Assembly (NCBI RefSeq): GCF_000177235.2
Contig: NC_014829.1
Span: 1,550,001-1,614,000, forward strand
Source of the DNA: Evansella cellulosilytica DSM 2522
GTDB lineage: Bacteria; Bacillota; Bacilli; Bacillales; Salisediminibacteriaceae
Direction of reading: 5' to 3'
Length of the DNA: 64,000 nt
Made by a program: the position numbers and the translations under genes. The first letter of the stretch is position 1, and every line of letters begins with the position of its first letter. Below, in pieces: positions 41,764-50,259 of the stretch. Under the pieces are notes generated by a model. That model was not told the DNA's origin. It did not search any database and worked only from the letters and a program-made list of their open reading frames with translations.

Positions 41764-42549
41764 TTATACCTCATTAATTTTTTTAATCGATATAGAAAGA
41801 TCTTGATATTCCTTTTGAAGATACTCCGCTTGCTCCTGTTTATAAAGCTTGTTGTATTCGACTGCAAGCTTATACGATTCGTAAACAGCAAAAACATATA
41901 ATGAAGGCATAAACAAAGCCCATTGTGCATTTATCGCTTCTTTTGCAATAGAAAACTTACCAAATAGCGTTAAATGGAGTGCCGGGAGTAGGTTAGAAAA
42001 ATAAGTACATACAATCCAGCATAATAAAAGAAAAAAACCAGCAGGTACTCTCTTTAAATATAGATGACCCATTCCAGGCATCAGCATGGACCAAATGAGT
42101 GCTAACCATGGTGGTCGTTTATCTAGAAAGTTTAAACCTAGAGAACCTAATGTAAAAGGAACAACTGGCGCTTTTTCTTTGATCGCTAATACGTATATCT
42201 TATTAATATCCACACTTTTTCGGTAGCCGTCCCATATTGAGGCAATATAGACGGGTATGTATAGTAGTATCCAGTCGGTATCTAGCACTTCCTTCGCTTT
42301 ATCAAATTCACCAGTAAATGAATAAACCATAGATAAATTTATTTTTGCATTAACGTTAATAATAAATTCCCATATGAAAAGGGTAAATCCTTTAATGTAT
42401 GCCCCTAACATGAGGTGACCCATACCAGGGAAAGCTGCTGACCACCATGCAGCAACCCATGGATTATTGAGTTGAATAAGGTTTGTAATATAGGAAGATA
42501 CCGTTGCTCGATAGTACCGTGCTTTTTTTTGTGCTGATAAATTGTCCAT
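41764..42549 (-). CDS. multi-span membrane protein with duplicated PGMGHL motif
   Basis: A 261-residue protein built of two similar halves. Each has a P-W-x-A-x-x-W-S segment followed by PGMGHL and aromatic membrane helices: NPWVAAWWSAAFPGMGHLML at about residue 30 and PPWLALIWSMLMPGMGHLYL at about 148. Around five hydrophobic segments are visible. The start follows GAGGGAC. It is cotranscribed with the 162-residue protein downstream. I do not recognise a characterised family; TM2-like membrane proteins share a short G-x-H motif but the match is weak. Confidence 0.65.
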   Translation of the reverse strand: MDNLSAQKKARYYRATVSSYITNLIQLNNPWVAAWWSAAFPGMGHLMLGAYIKGFTLFIWEFIINVNAKINLSMVYSFTGEFDKAKEVLDTDWILLYIPVYIASIWDGYRKSVDINKIYVLAIKEKAPVVPFTLGSLGLNFLDKRPPWLALIWSMLMPGMGHLYLKRVPAGFFLLLCWIVCTYFSNLLPALHLTLFGKFSIAKEAINAQWALFMPSLYVFAVYESYKLAVEYNKLYKQEQAEYLQKEYQDLSISIKKINEV

Positions 42550-42792
42550 CAAAAGTCCCTCTAATTCACTTATAGACTACTATCTTCTTTTAATTTGTCT
42601 CAAATTTAGAATGAATATGCGAAAGTTAATTGTTTCGGTATTAACAATTTATAAGCTGCTAATTTTTTCTAGTGTAAAAACAGATTTATTATTTCTTTTA
42701 GTGGAAACGTTTAGTTTTGTTGTTTATAATAAGTGCTGTTACATATTGTTTAATAAGAATTACGATAAATACATAATAAAGGAGTTTTTACA

Positions 42793-43719
42793 ATGGCAAA
42801 AGTATTCGTTTTCGGTCATAAAAATCCTGACACAGATACGATTTGTTCGGCAATTGCTTATTCACATTTAAAAAACAAATTAGGTATGGAAACAGAAGCA
42901 ATTTGTTTAGGTCAAGTGAGTGGGGAAACACAATTTGCGCTAGATTACTTTAAAGTCGATGCGCCGCGTTTCGTGGAAACTGTTTCAAATGAAGTGAGTA
43001 GTGTTATTTTAGTTGATCACAATGAGCGTCAGCAAAGTGCAGATGATATTGATAAAGTTCAAGTGCTTGAAGTAATTGATCATCACAGAATTTCCAACTT
43101 TGAAACGAGTGATCCTCTCTATTACCGCGCTGAGCCTGTAGGGTGTACAGCAACGATATTAAATAAACTATATAAAGAGAATGGAGTTACAATAGAGAAG
43201 CATATTGCAGGGTTAATGTTATCTGCGATTATTTCAGATTCTTTATTATTTAAATCTCCAACATGTACTGATGAAGATATTACAGCTGCAAAAGAATTAG
43301 CTGAAATTGCAGGTGTTAATAGTGAAGTATATGGCCTAGAAATGTTAAAGGCTGGTGCAGACTTAAGTGACAAAACAAGTAAGGATTTAATTTCTTTAGA
43401 TGCTAAAGAATTTACGATGGGTTCTAGTAAAGTGGAAATAGCACAAGTAAATGCCGTAGATGTTGATGAAGTGTTAGTGAATAAAGCTGAATTAGAACAA
43501 GAAATAACTGCAGTTGTTAATGAAAAAGGATTAGATTTATTTTTATTAGTTATCACTGACATATTAAATAACGACTCTGTATGTTTAGCAATTGGTGAGA
43601 AAGCTACTGCTGTGGAAAAGGCATTCGATGTCACGTTACAAAACAATACTGCCGTATTAAAAGGCGTTGTTTCTCGTAAAAAGCAAGTTGTGCCGGTTTT
43701 AACAAACGCTTTTGCTTAA
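42793..43719 (+). CDS. ppaC: manganese-dependent inorganic pyrophosphatase
   Basis: Family II pyrophosphatase of the DHH superfamily, 308 residues, hydrolysing PPi in the cytoplasm. Metal motifs are [28 protein letters not shown] and [12 protein letters not shown], with the C-terminal DHHA2 domain ending [14 protein letters not shown]. The start follows AAAGGAG. It is monocistronic and followed by a terminator and the second hairpin array. Confidence 0.97.
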   Translation: MAKVFVFGHKNPDTDTICSAIAYSHLKNKLGMETEAICLGQVSGETQFALDYFKVDAPRFVETVSNEVSSVILVDHNERQQSADDIDKVQVLEVIDHHRISNFETSDPLYYRAEPVGCTATILNKLYKENGVTIEKHIAGLMLSAIISDSLLFKSPTCTDEDITAAKELAEIAGVNSEVYGLEMLKAGADLSDKTSKDLISLDAKEFTMGSSKVEIAQVNAVDVDEVLVNKAELEQEITAVVNEKGLDLFLLVITDILNNDSVCLAIGEKATAVEKAFDVTLQNNTAVLKGVVSRKKQVVPVLTNAFA

Positions 43720-43727
43720 TAAAAAGG

Positions 43728-43770
43728 AGTGAGCCTCAAAAGGTTGATTTTTTACCTTTTGAGGCTCACT
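43728..43770 (+). terminator. ppaC terminator
   Basis: A perfect 16-bp stem AGTGAGCCTCAAAAGG / CCTTTTGAGGCTCACT followed by TTATG. Confidence 0.8.
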
Positions 43771-43792
43771 TTATGTCGAAAATACGTTAATA

Positions 43793-44338
43793 GCAGAGGG
43801 CACTGAAAAAGTGGTGTTCTTTCACTTTTTCAGTGTCAGTACTTTCTACATTTATGGGACAACTTATTCCTAGAAAAAGTTGAAAAAATATTGGCGGTGG
43901 AAATGAGCCACGCGTAGTAGCGAGAAGAGCAGAGGGCACTGAAAAAGTGGTGTTCTTTCACTTTTTCAGTGCCAGTACTTTCTACAATTTATGGGACAAC
44001 TTATTCCTAGAAAAAGTTGAAAAAATATTGGCGGTGGAAATGAGCCACGCGTATTAGCGAGAAGAGCAGAGGGCACTGAAAAAGTGGTGTTCTTTCACTT
44101 TTTCAGTGCCAGTACTTTCTACAATTTATGGGACAACCTCTTCCTAGAAAAAGTTGAAAAAATATTGGCGGTGGAAATGAGCCACGCGTATTAGCGAGAA
44201 GAGCAGAGGGCACTGAAAAAGTGGTGTTCTTTCACTTTTTCAGTGTCAGTACTTTCTACATTTATGGGACAACTTATTCCTAGAAAAAGTTGAAAAAATA
44301 TTGGCGGTGGAAATGATGCCACACGTAGTAGCGAGAAG
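43793..44338. repeat. tandem array of four 136-137 bp hairpin units
   Basis: Units begin GCAGAGGGCACTG at 43793, 43929, 44066 and 44203. Each has the stem GGCACTGAAAAAGTG / CACTTTTTCAGTGTC, then AGTACTTTCTAC, ATGGGACAAC, AGAAAAAGTTG and GGCGGTGGAAATGAGCCACGCGTA. Units are nearly identical. The last one runs into a long stem (GTGGAAATGATGCCACA pairing with TGTGGCATCATTTCTAC, 44310-44380) that shares AGCGAGAAGAGCACTCACTA with the 11.6 kb array. The array fills the gap between convergent ppaC and the hemolysin III gene. Confidence 0.9.
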
Positions 44339-44390
44339 AGCACTCACTACTACTTTAAAGACATGTGGCATCATTTCTACACCACTTTTA

Positions 44391-44438
44391 AGAAAAGACT
44401 AAAAACGAGCTTTATTAAGCTCGTTTTTAGTCTTTTCT
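44391..44438. terminator. bidirectional terminator, ACTAAAAACGAGC type
   Basis: A perfect 22-bp stem (44391-44412 / 44417-44438) ending at the stop of the minus-strand gene, with A/T runs on both sides. Same design as the second hairpin of the 11.6 kb array. Confidence 0.85.
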
Positions 44439-45079
44439 TAAGGTAATAAGTAACCTAAAATAGCAATGAAGTGTGCGGCTGTACCAGCTAAAACGAATAG
44501 GTGCCAAATGGCATGATGAAACTTAAAACCACGCCAAACATAGAAAATAGCGCCTAATGTATATAATAGTCCACCTAATATAAGGAGATATAGTCCGTGT
44601 GGATGTAAGTTGTTAACGAGTGGTTTCCATGCGAAAATAATTAACCACCCCATCAAAACATACAGCATAGTCGATGTAAATAAAAACTTTTTGACGAAAA
44701 AGCATTTAAAAACTGTACCGGCAATTGCTAATCCCCACACTAAACCGAATAAAGTCCAGCCTAACGAGCCTTGAATGATAATAAATAGGAATGGGGTGTA
44801 TGTGCCAGCAATAAAGAAGTATATCGATGAATGATCTAAAATTTCAAATACATTTTTTGCTTTTCCTTGTGGTAATGCATGAACGAAGGTGGAAGCTGTA
44901 TATAATAGCACCATAGTTACTCCATAAAGAGTGAAGCTTACAATATGCCAAGCTGTACCATAAAGGCTAGAAAAAACAATTAAAAGAACTAAAGCTGCAA
45001 TACTTAAAATGGAACCTATCCCGTGAGTAATAGAATTTGCAATCTCTTCTTCTTTTGTAAAGACGTGCGTGTTAGCCAT
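44438..45079 (-). CDS. hemolysin III / PAQR-family membrane protein
   Basis: A 213-residue seven-helix protein of the hemolysin III (YqfA/TrhA) family. Family motifs are EEIANSITHGIGSILSIAAL, LYTASTFVHALP, FEILDHSSIYFFIAGTYTPF and the C-terminal FKFHHAIWHLFVLAGTAAHFIAI, with the His/Asp metal site of PAQR proteins. The physiological role is uncertain; membrane homeostasis is proposed for homologues. It follows a 66-residue membrane protein by 7 bp, so they form an operon. Confidence 0.92.
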   Translation of the reverse strand: MANTHVFTKEEEIANSITHGIGSILSIAALVLLIVFSSLYGTAWHIVSFTLYGVTMVLLYTASTFVHALPQGKAKNVFEILDHSSIYFFIAGTYTPFLFIIIQGSLGWTLFGLVWGLAIAGTVFKCFFVKKFLFTSTMLYVLMGWLIIFAWKPLVNNLHPHGLYLLILGGLLYTLGAIFYVWRGFKFHHAIWHLFVLAGTAAHFIAILGYLLP

Positions 45080-45086
45080 TAATACA

Positions 45087-45287
45087 TCATTCCTTGCTGT
45101 GATTTATATCATTTTCTTCATATTCATACATTTTAACTTCTTCTACATTTTCTTTTTCTGACCGTTTCTTATTTGCTCGTTTCAGTCTATTTACTGTAAA
45201 CGATGCTGCAATAAAGACAAATATCATAATAATATACGCGTAAGCGAATCCACCTTCAGCTCTATCGGGCATCGTAAAGAAATCCAT
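45087..45287 (-). CDS. small single-helix membrane protein
   Basis: A 66-residue protein with one membrane helix (AYAYIIMIFVFIAASFTVN, about 15-33) and a long charged tail (RLKRANKKRSEKENVEEVKM). The start follows ATGGAGGTAA. It is cotranscribed with the hemolysin III gene. No family recognised. Confidence 0.65.
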   Translation of the reverse strand: MDFFTMPDRAEGGFAYAYIIMIFVFIAASFTVNRLKRANKKRSEKENVEEVKMYEYEENDINHSKE

Positions 45288-45462
45288 TTATATATTACCT
45301 CCATATGTTTGAATTTTATAAGAATAACATTTACTGTTAGTATAACAGGATTACTTTCAAAGATGCTACAAAACAACTTCGATCAAAGTTGAAACTTCTC
45401 ATCTCGAATCACGTAAACAAATATGTAAAGTAATCATTAGTACATTTTTATGGAGGAATTTT

Positions 45463-45744
45463 ATGGCATATATCGCTTCACTTCCGTATGTGACGAAAGT
45501 TAGAGTTATAAACAGTATTGAACAAAAGGTGATAGAAAAACAATTCAATATCGTTTTATATAAAAATAAAGTTGTAACTGAGGAAAAGGAGTTTTTATTA
45601 AATCATGTTTTTGATATAACTTTTCATGAAAGGAAAGGTGAGCTAGGCTTTTTATATTTACATACGAACCAAGGCGTTTTTTCTTTTCAAGTAAAAGTAG
45701 ATCCATCAGCTTTTATTGAAACATACAAAAACATATCGAAATAA
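45463..45744 (+). CDS. hypothetical protein, beta-rich
   Basis: A 93-residue soluble protein with alternating beta-strand patterns (TKVRVINSIEQKVIEKQFNI, GELGFLYLHTNQGVFSFQVKVD). The start follows TGGAGGAA. The spacing of 54 bp to the retropepsin-like gene suggests a shared transcript. It is not a family I can name. Confidence 0.65.
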   Translation: MAYIASLPYVTKVRVINSIEQKVIEKQFNIVLYKNKVVTEEKEFLLNHVFDITFHERKGELGFLYLHTNQGVFSFQVKVDPSAFIETYKNISK

Positions 45745-45798
45745 TTGTGCTAATATAAATGTGTATTGTATCTTTCTCAATAAGGAGAGTGTTTTCCG

Positions 45799-46161
45799 AT
45801 GAAGAGCTTAAGAATTGATGGAGGATATTTGTTGACTGAAATGACGGTTTATATTAATGGGCAACCGTTAAAGCTAAACAGAGTATTAGTTGATACTTGT
45901 GCCACACATAGTAAGTTATCAATACAACGGTTAGTCGAAAATGGTATAACTTTAAGCGAAGCAAGTACAATGGAAGTACCCTATGTTATGAATGCGTCCA
46001 GCTTAAGTGTTGGGCCATTGAAGATCATTGATTTTCCGTTAGAAGTAAAAAAATTACAAGACGCCAATTTAGATGGTGTATTAGGGTTAGACTTTTTAAA
46101 AAAGGTTGGGGCGAAAATAAATTTAGATGCAATGACCTTATCAGGTTCAAGAGTTATTTAA
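45799..46161 (+). CDS. retropepsin-like clan AA protein
   Basis: A 120-residue single-domain protein with the retropepsin layout. The active-site region is VLVDTCATHSKLS, where the canonical Asp-Thr-Gly is Asp-Thr-Cys. The second half ends in LDGVLGLDFLKKVGAKINLDAMTL, matching the GxLGxDxL pattern of clan AA proteases. One half-site per chain means it would act as a dimer. The start follows AAGGAGAG. Whether the Cys variant is still active is not known. A terminator directly follows. Confidence 0.75.
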   Translation: MKSLRIDGGYLLTEMTVYINGQPLKLNRVLVDTCATHSKLSIQRLVENGITLSEASTMEVPYVMNASSLSVGPLKIIDFPLEVKKLQDANLDGVLGLDFLKKVGAKINLDAMTLSGSRVI

Positions 46162-46176
46162 ACGAGAATTTTGTAA

Positions 46177-46220
46177 AAAGGCAGTGTCAAAGGTGAAAAG
46201 CCGAAATGACGCTGCCTTTT
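46177..46220. terminator. bidirectional terminator
   Basis: The stem AAAAGGCAGTGTCA / TGACGCTGCCTTTT lies between convergent genes and overlaps the antiporter stop. Confidence 0.8.
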
Positions 46221-47700
46221 ATATCTTTTCCTCTTTCGTGAGTAACACTTGCTTTGCAATATTTAAGTCTTTACTTTTTACTAAAACGAACAAAATATCG
46301 TCTTCATAGATAATTGTTTGTCCGTGAGGTGGAATAAGTTCGTCTTCACGTATAATCGCATTAACTAATACGTCATTTGGTAGAGGGAGATCAGTAATTT
46401 TTCTACCGATATTTTGATTATTACTATCAATAAAGAATTCAACGATTTCAGCATTCGTTTGTTGGAGTGAGGTTAGCTCTAAAATATGTGTTGGAGCTTT
46501 TTTAGGTGGTTTTGTTAATTGGAGCTTCTTTGCAACGTATGGAATACTGGCTCCTTGTAATAAAGTAGACGTTAATACGATAAAAAACACGAGATTAAAA
46601 ATGATTTGACTATTTTCTATCCCAGCAATCATCGGAAATGTTGCTAGTATAATCGGTACAGCCCCACGTAAACCAGCCCAAGAAAGAAATGCTTTTTCCT
46701 TCCAATCAAATGGAAAAAAGTGGAGTGATACGTAAACGGAAATTGGGCGAGCAACAAACATAAGAATGATGGATAAAAGAAGTCCTTGCCAAATGATTGT
46801 CCAATCTAACAATTGTGATGGGAACATAAATAATCCAAGTAGAACAAACATAGTGATTTGCATCATCCAAGCAAAGCCTTCGTGAAAACGCAAAATGGAG
46901 TGACGGTAAGTTAAGTCATGGTTACCGATTACTAATGCTGCGATATAGACAGCTAAAAAACCACTGGCGTGTACTATTGAAGTGAAGCTGTAAGTCAATA
47001 TGGCGAATGCAGATGCGAGAACAGGATATAAACCACTTGAGTCTAATTTGATATTATTAATAGAAAATAAAGCAAGTTTACCGAAAGCGAAGCCGAGTAA
47101 TAGCCCTATACCCATTTGCCATAAGAATGATATAAAGACAAATGCAAAATTAATACTAGATACGGTGATTAATGAAATGAGAGACACCGTCAAAAAGATT
47201 GCCATTGGATCATTTGTTCCTGATTCAGCCTCTAACGTTCCTTCTAATCTTCCCTTTACATTTTGACCACGAAGGACACTAAATACGGCAGCAGCATCTG
47301 TTGAACCAACAATAGCACCAAACAAAAGAGCTTCCCACCATGCAAGTCCAATGATATATTTCGCTCCGACACCAACGACTAAAGCAGTGAGTAGTACGCC
47401 GATAGTTGCTAAAGTAATCGAAGGAGTAGCAACGCGTTTTACATTTTTCCATTCTGTTTGAAGACCACCTTCAAACAAGATCATAATGAGAGCGAAAATG
47501 CCAATTAATTGCGCGACTTTAGGGTTATCGAAGTAAATGATTCCAGCAATATCACTACCCATTACCATCCCTATACCGATAAATAGAACGAGTGCTGGAA
47601 GGCCAAACCGGGTGGAGAACTTTGTTGTAAATACTCCGAGTAAGAGGAGTATTGCTACAATTAATATTATTGCGGTAGCATCAAAGGTGTCAGTAAGCAT
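46219..47700 (-). CDS. CPA1-type potassium/proton antiporter with RCK_C domain
   Basis: A 493-residue cation/proton antiporter of the NhaP2/CvrA type. About twelve helices carry GLPALVLFIGIGMVMGSDIAG, FEGGLQTEW, GAIVGSTDAAAVFSVLRG and EAESGTNDPMAIFLT (the ion-binding ND). The cytoplasmic C-terminal domain (about 405-485, ELTSLQQTNAEIVEFFIDSN ... DDILFVLVKSKDLN) is a TrkA_C/RCK_C regulator. A role in cytoplasmic K+ and pH control fits an alkaliphile. The start follows AGGAGG. Confidence 0.9.
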   Translation of the reverse strand: MLTDTFDATAIILIVAILLLLGVFTTKFSTRFGLPALVLFIGIGMVMGSDIAGIIYFDNPKVAQLIGIFALIMILFEGGLQTEWKNVKRVATPSITLATIGVLLTALVVGVGAKYIIGLAWWEALLFGAIVGSTDAAAVFSVLRGQNVKGRLEGTLEAESGTNDPMAIFLTVSLISLITVSSINFAFVFISFLWQMGIGLLLGFAFGKLALFSINNIKLDSSGLYPVLASAFAILTYSFTSIVHASGFLAVYIAALVIGNHDLTYRHSILRFHEGFAWMMQITMFVLLGLFMFPSQLLDWTIIWQGLLLSIILMFVARPISVYVSLHFFPFDWKEKAFLSWAGLRGAVPIILATFPMIAGIENSQIIFNLVFFIVLTSTLLQGASIPYVAKKLQLTKPPKKAPTHILELTSLQQTNAEIVEFFIDSNNQNIGRKITDLPLPNDVLVNAIIREDELIPPHGQTIIYEDDILFVLVKSKDLNIAKQVLLTKEEKI

Positions 47701-47777
47701 TAATTATAACAACCTCCTATTAAAATGGTGATTTGTAATATAATATATCATGTTTTATTTAATCATATAACGGGAAA

Positions 47778-49073
47778 CTACTTTGGGAAGGTAATTTTAA
47801 TCGTTGTACCTTTTCCTAAAGCGCTTTTTACTTTAATCGTTCCATTGAAGTGGTGAACCAATTTATTTACCATGTATAAGCCTATCCCTTGCCCAGAATG
47901 TTCTTCGTGCATTTTTTGGTACTTAGTAAATAGCTTATCTAATTGCTCCTTTGACATACCGATACCCTCGTCCTTCACTTCTAAAACAATATGATTGTCC
48001 TCTACATAGCTGTAGAAATATACATTATCATTTTCTGAACTATATTTGATTGCATTACTTAATAAATTTGAAATAATTAATTTGTACCCCATAATATTCC
48101 CGCGGACGATGATGTTATTAGGGATGTCAATGTTAGCACGGAGATGAATGTTTTGTGTCCGCCCTTTTATCGTCATAATTTCGATCACTTCGTCTAGGAT
48201 GGGGATAAGCTTAACGAGCTTAAGCTTCCAAAACGAATCCGTCGTAATCATCTGTTCCGTTTGAATGATATGGTGGATTTCATGGTCAATAGCTACTGAA
48301 TAATCTTCTATTAGGCTTAATTTCGATAATTTACTTTCATCCTCAATTTCAGATTTTAAGATCGCAGCAAACGATTTAATTACGGTAAGTGGATTTCTTA
48401 CTTCATGAGCTACAACATGAATAAAGTCTAATTTTTGCTTGTAGAAATCAACATCAGATTCTATCTTCTTTTGTGTCGATAGAGACGGAAAAATTGTTTC
48501 TTTTGATTGATTGTATAGTGAAGATTTTACAAGGTCATTATCTGTCATAAAATATTCATGGCTTCGCATCATTTCCGTTTGTATATATGCGGGTACCTCC
48601 CGGCCGTTATAGCAGCATACGGTCATAAAGCCTATTTCACTTACCGTTAAATCACATTCGCATTCATATGTATGAAGCTTATCTAATATATTTTCCTGTT
48701 CACTCCAATCAACATGCCCCCATACTCTAACGGATTGTTGTTTATCGACATAAGGCTGTACAGTTGATTTGAAATTATTTAGCACCCGCTCAAAATGGAA
48801 GTCTCCATACATTTCATAAAACTCATAATTAGATATATATTCGAAAGAACCTTTTGCTATCATTTGCTTAATTTCACTGCCAAATTTCGCATTTAATGCT
48901 GCGTAATTTGTAAAGTTATCAATGTAGACAACTTTTTGATTTAATTCGATTGCAGACTGAATAAAGGATATGACATTTTCTATGTATTGTTCAGCATCAC
49001 GATAAAAATATAATATGTGAGAACCTTCTGTTACATTTATTTTTTTTGTTAATGGTAGTGACCTAGTTGCCAT
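47778..49073 (-). CDS. MEDS-domain sensor histidine kinase
   Basis: A 431-residue soluble kinase. Residues 15-180 are a MEDS (DcmR-type sensory) domain (GSHILYFYRDAEQYIENVISFIQ, KVVYIDN, SVRVWGHVDWS). The HisKA phospho-acceptor is in IHVVAHEVRNPLTVIKSF. The HATPase domain has the N box NLLSNAIKYSS, G1 VKDEGIGMS and G2 HSGQGIGLYMVN. There are no membrane helices, so it senses something inside the cell. No response regulator is adjacent: an orphan kinase. Confidence 0.9.
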   Translation of the reverse strand: MATRSLPLTKKINVTEGSHILYFYRDAEQYIENVISFIQSAIELNQKVVYIDNFTNYAALNAKFGSEIKQMIAKGSFEYISNYEFYEMYGDFHFERVLNNFKSTVQPYVDKQQSVRVWGHVDWSEQENILDKLHTYECECDLTVSEIGFMTVCCYNGREVPAYIQTEMMRSHEYFMTDNDLVKSSLYNQSKETIFPSLSTQKKIESDVDFYKQKLDFIHVVAHEVRNPLTVIKSFAAILKSEIEDESKLSKLSLIEDYSVAIDHEIHHIIQTEQMITTDSFWKLKLVKLIPILDEVIEIMTIKGRTQNIHLRANIDIPNNIIVRGNIMGYKLIISNLLSNAIKYSSENDNVYFYSYVEDNHIVLEVKDEGIGMSKEQLDKLFTKYQKMHEEHSGQGIGLYMVNKLVHHFNGTIKVKSALGKGTTIKITFPK

Positions 49074-49250
49074 AGTTTTTCCCCCTGTAAGTGTGTTGTC
49101 TTCATTTTAGCTAACATCTTTTATAATTGGAACAAATATCCTCTAATTAGTTGATATTCGACAAAACCTTTCTAAATATAGATTTAAAAAGGATTTCTTT
49201 TGCGAAAGTAGAACTAATAATGAGAGGATTTTTGAGAGGAGACTGTAGTA

Positions 49251-50174
49251 ATGAAGATTTTAATTGTTGGTGCTGGAGCGGTTGGTGGTTACTTCGGAGG
49301 ACGTTTAATAGAAAAAGGAGAAGATGTTACTTTTTTAGTTAGGGAACAAAGAAAACAGCAGCTCCAGGAGCACGGGTTGGTCATTAATAGTGTTCATGGA
49401 GATGTCAAACTTCACCCAAAAATGATAGTCGGAAATGAAAATGATGAACCGTTTGACATTGTTATCATCGCAACAAAAGCGTACCATTTAGAGGACGGTC
49501 TACGAACAGTTGAACCATTCGTACGTGAATATACAACTATTATCCCGCTATTAAATGGCATAGAGCATATGGAACTACTGCATACATATTTTTCGCCAGA
49601 GCAAGTTTTGGGAGGATTGTGTTTTATAGAAGCAACTTTAAATAAAGAAGGGGCAATTATTCAAAAAAGCAACATCCACTCTCTCATCTTTGGTGAATGG
49701 AGTGGCAAAGTGACTGATCGTGCTAAAGAAATAGAGAATGCTTTTTCAAATACAAAGGCCTCGTTTCAATTAAGTGAAAATATACAACAGGAAATGTGGC
49801 ATAAATATTTATTTATTTCTACATTCTCGGGTATTACGGCATTAATGAGATCTCCCATCGGACCAATTAGAGATACGATGGAAGGGAGGACATATATACA
49901 ACAATTATTTGAAGAAATACGGATCACGATGGTGGAGCATGGTGCACCAATAGCGACATCTATTGTGGAAACATATATGCGGTTAATAGACCAGCAACAT
50001 GCAGATATGAAATCATCAATGCTTCGAGATATTGAGAAAGGGGCGCAAATAGAAGCGGATCATCTTCAAGGGTACTTGTTATTGTTAGCAGAAAGAGTGG
50101 GAGTGGAAACGCCATTATTACGTCTCATTTATCAACATTTAAAAGTGTACGAGAAAAATTATTTCCGTAACTAA
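49251..50174 (+). CDS. 2-dehydropantoate 2-reductase family protein
   Basis: A 307-residue NADPH-dependent ketopantoate reductase (ApbA/PanE family), which makes pantoate for coenzyme A. Rossmann motif ILIVGAGAVGGYFGGRL, the catalytic Lys region IIATKAYHLEDGL, PLLNGIEHMELL and the C-terminal SSMLRDIEKGAQIEADHLQG are present. The start follows GAGAGGAG. Many Bacillaceae carry several paralogues, so this one may not be the main pantothenate enzyme. Confidence 0.85.
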   Translation: MKILIVGAGAVGGYFGGRLIEKGEDVTFLVREQRKQQLQEHGLVINSVHGDVKLHPKMIVGNENDEPFDIVIIATKAYHLEDGLRTVEPFVREYTTIIPLLNGIEHMELLHTYFSPEQVLGGLCFIEATLNKEGAIIQKSNIHSLIFGEWSGKVTDRAKEIENAFSNTKASFQLSENIQQEMWHKYLFISTFSGITALMRSPIGPIRDTMEGRTYIQQLFEEIRITMVEHGAPIATSIVETYMRLIDQQHADMKSSMLRDIEKGAQIEADHLQGYLLLLAERVGVETPLLRLIYQHLKVYEKNYFRN

Positions 50175-50259
50175 TCAAAAATTTGAAACATTAGTGTCTG
50201 TTCATTCGTCAATGGTATTATAGGGATTGATTAATTTAACTATTGATGAGGGGATTATG

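Noticed and set aside
42542-42871. Open frame of 109 codons before ppaC
   Set aside because: It overlaps the ppaC start in another frame, has no ribosome site and reads like AT-rich intergenic DNA.
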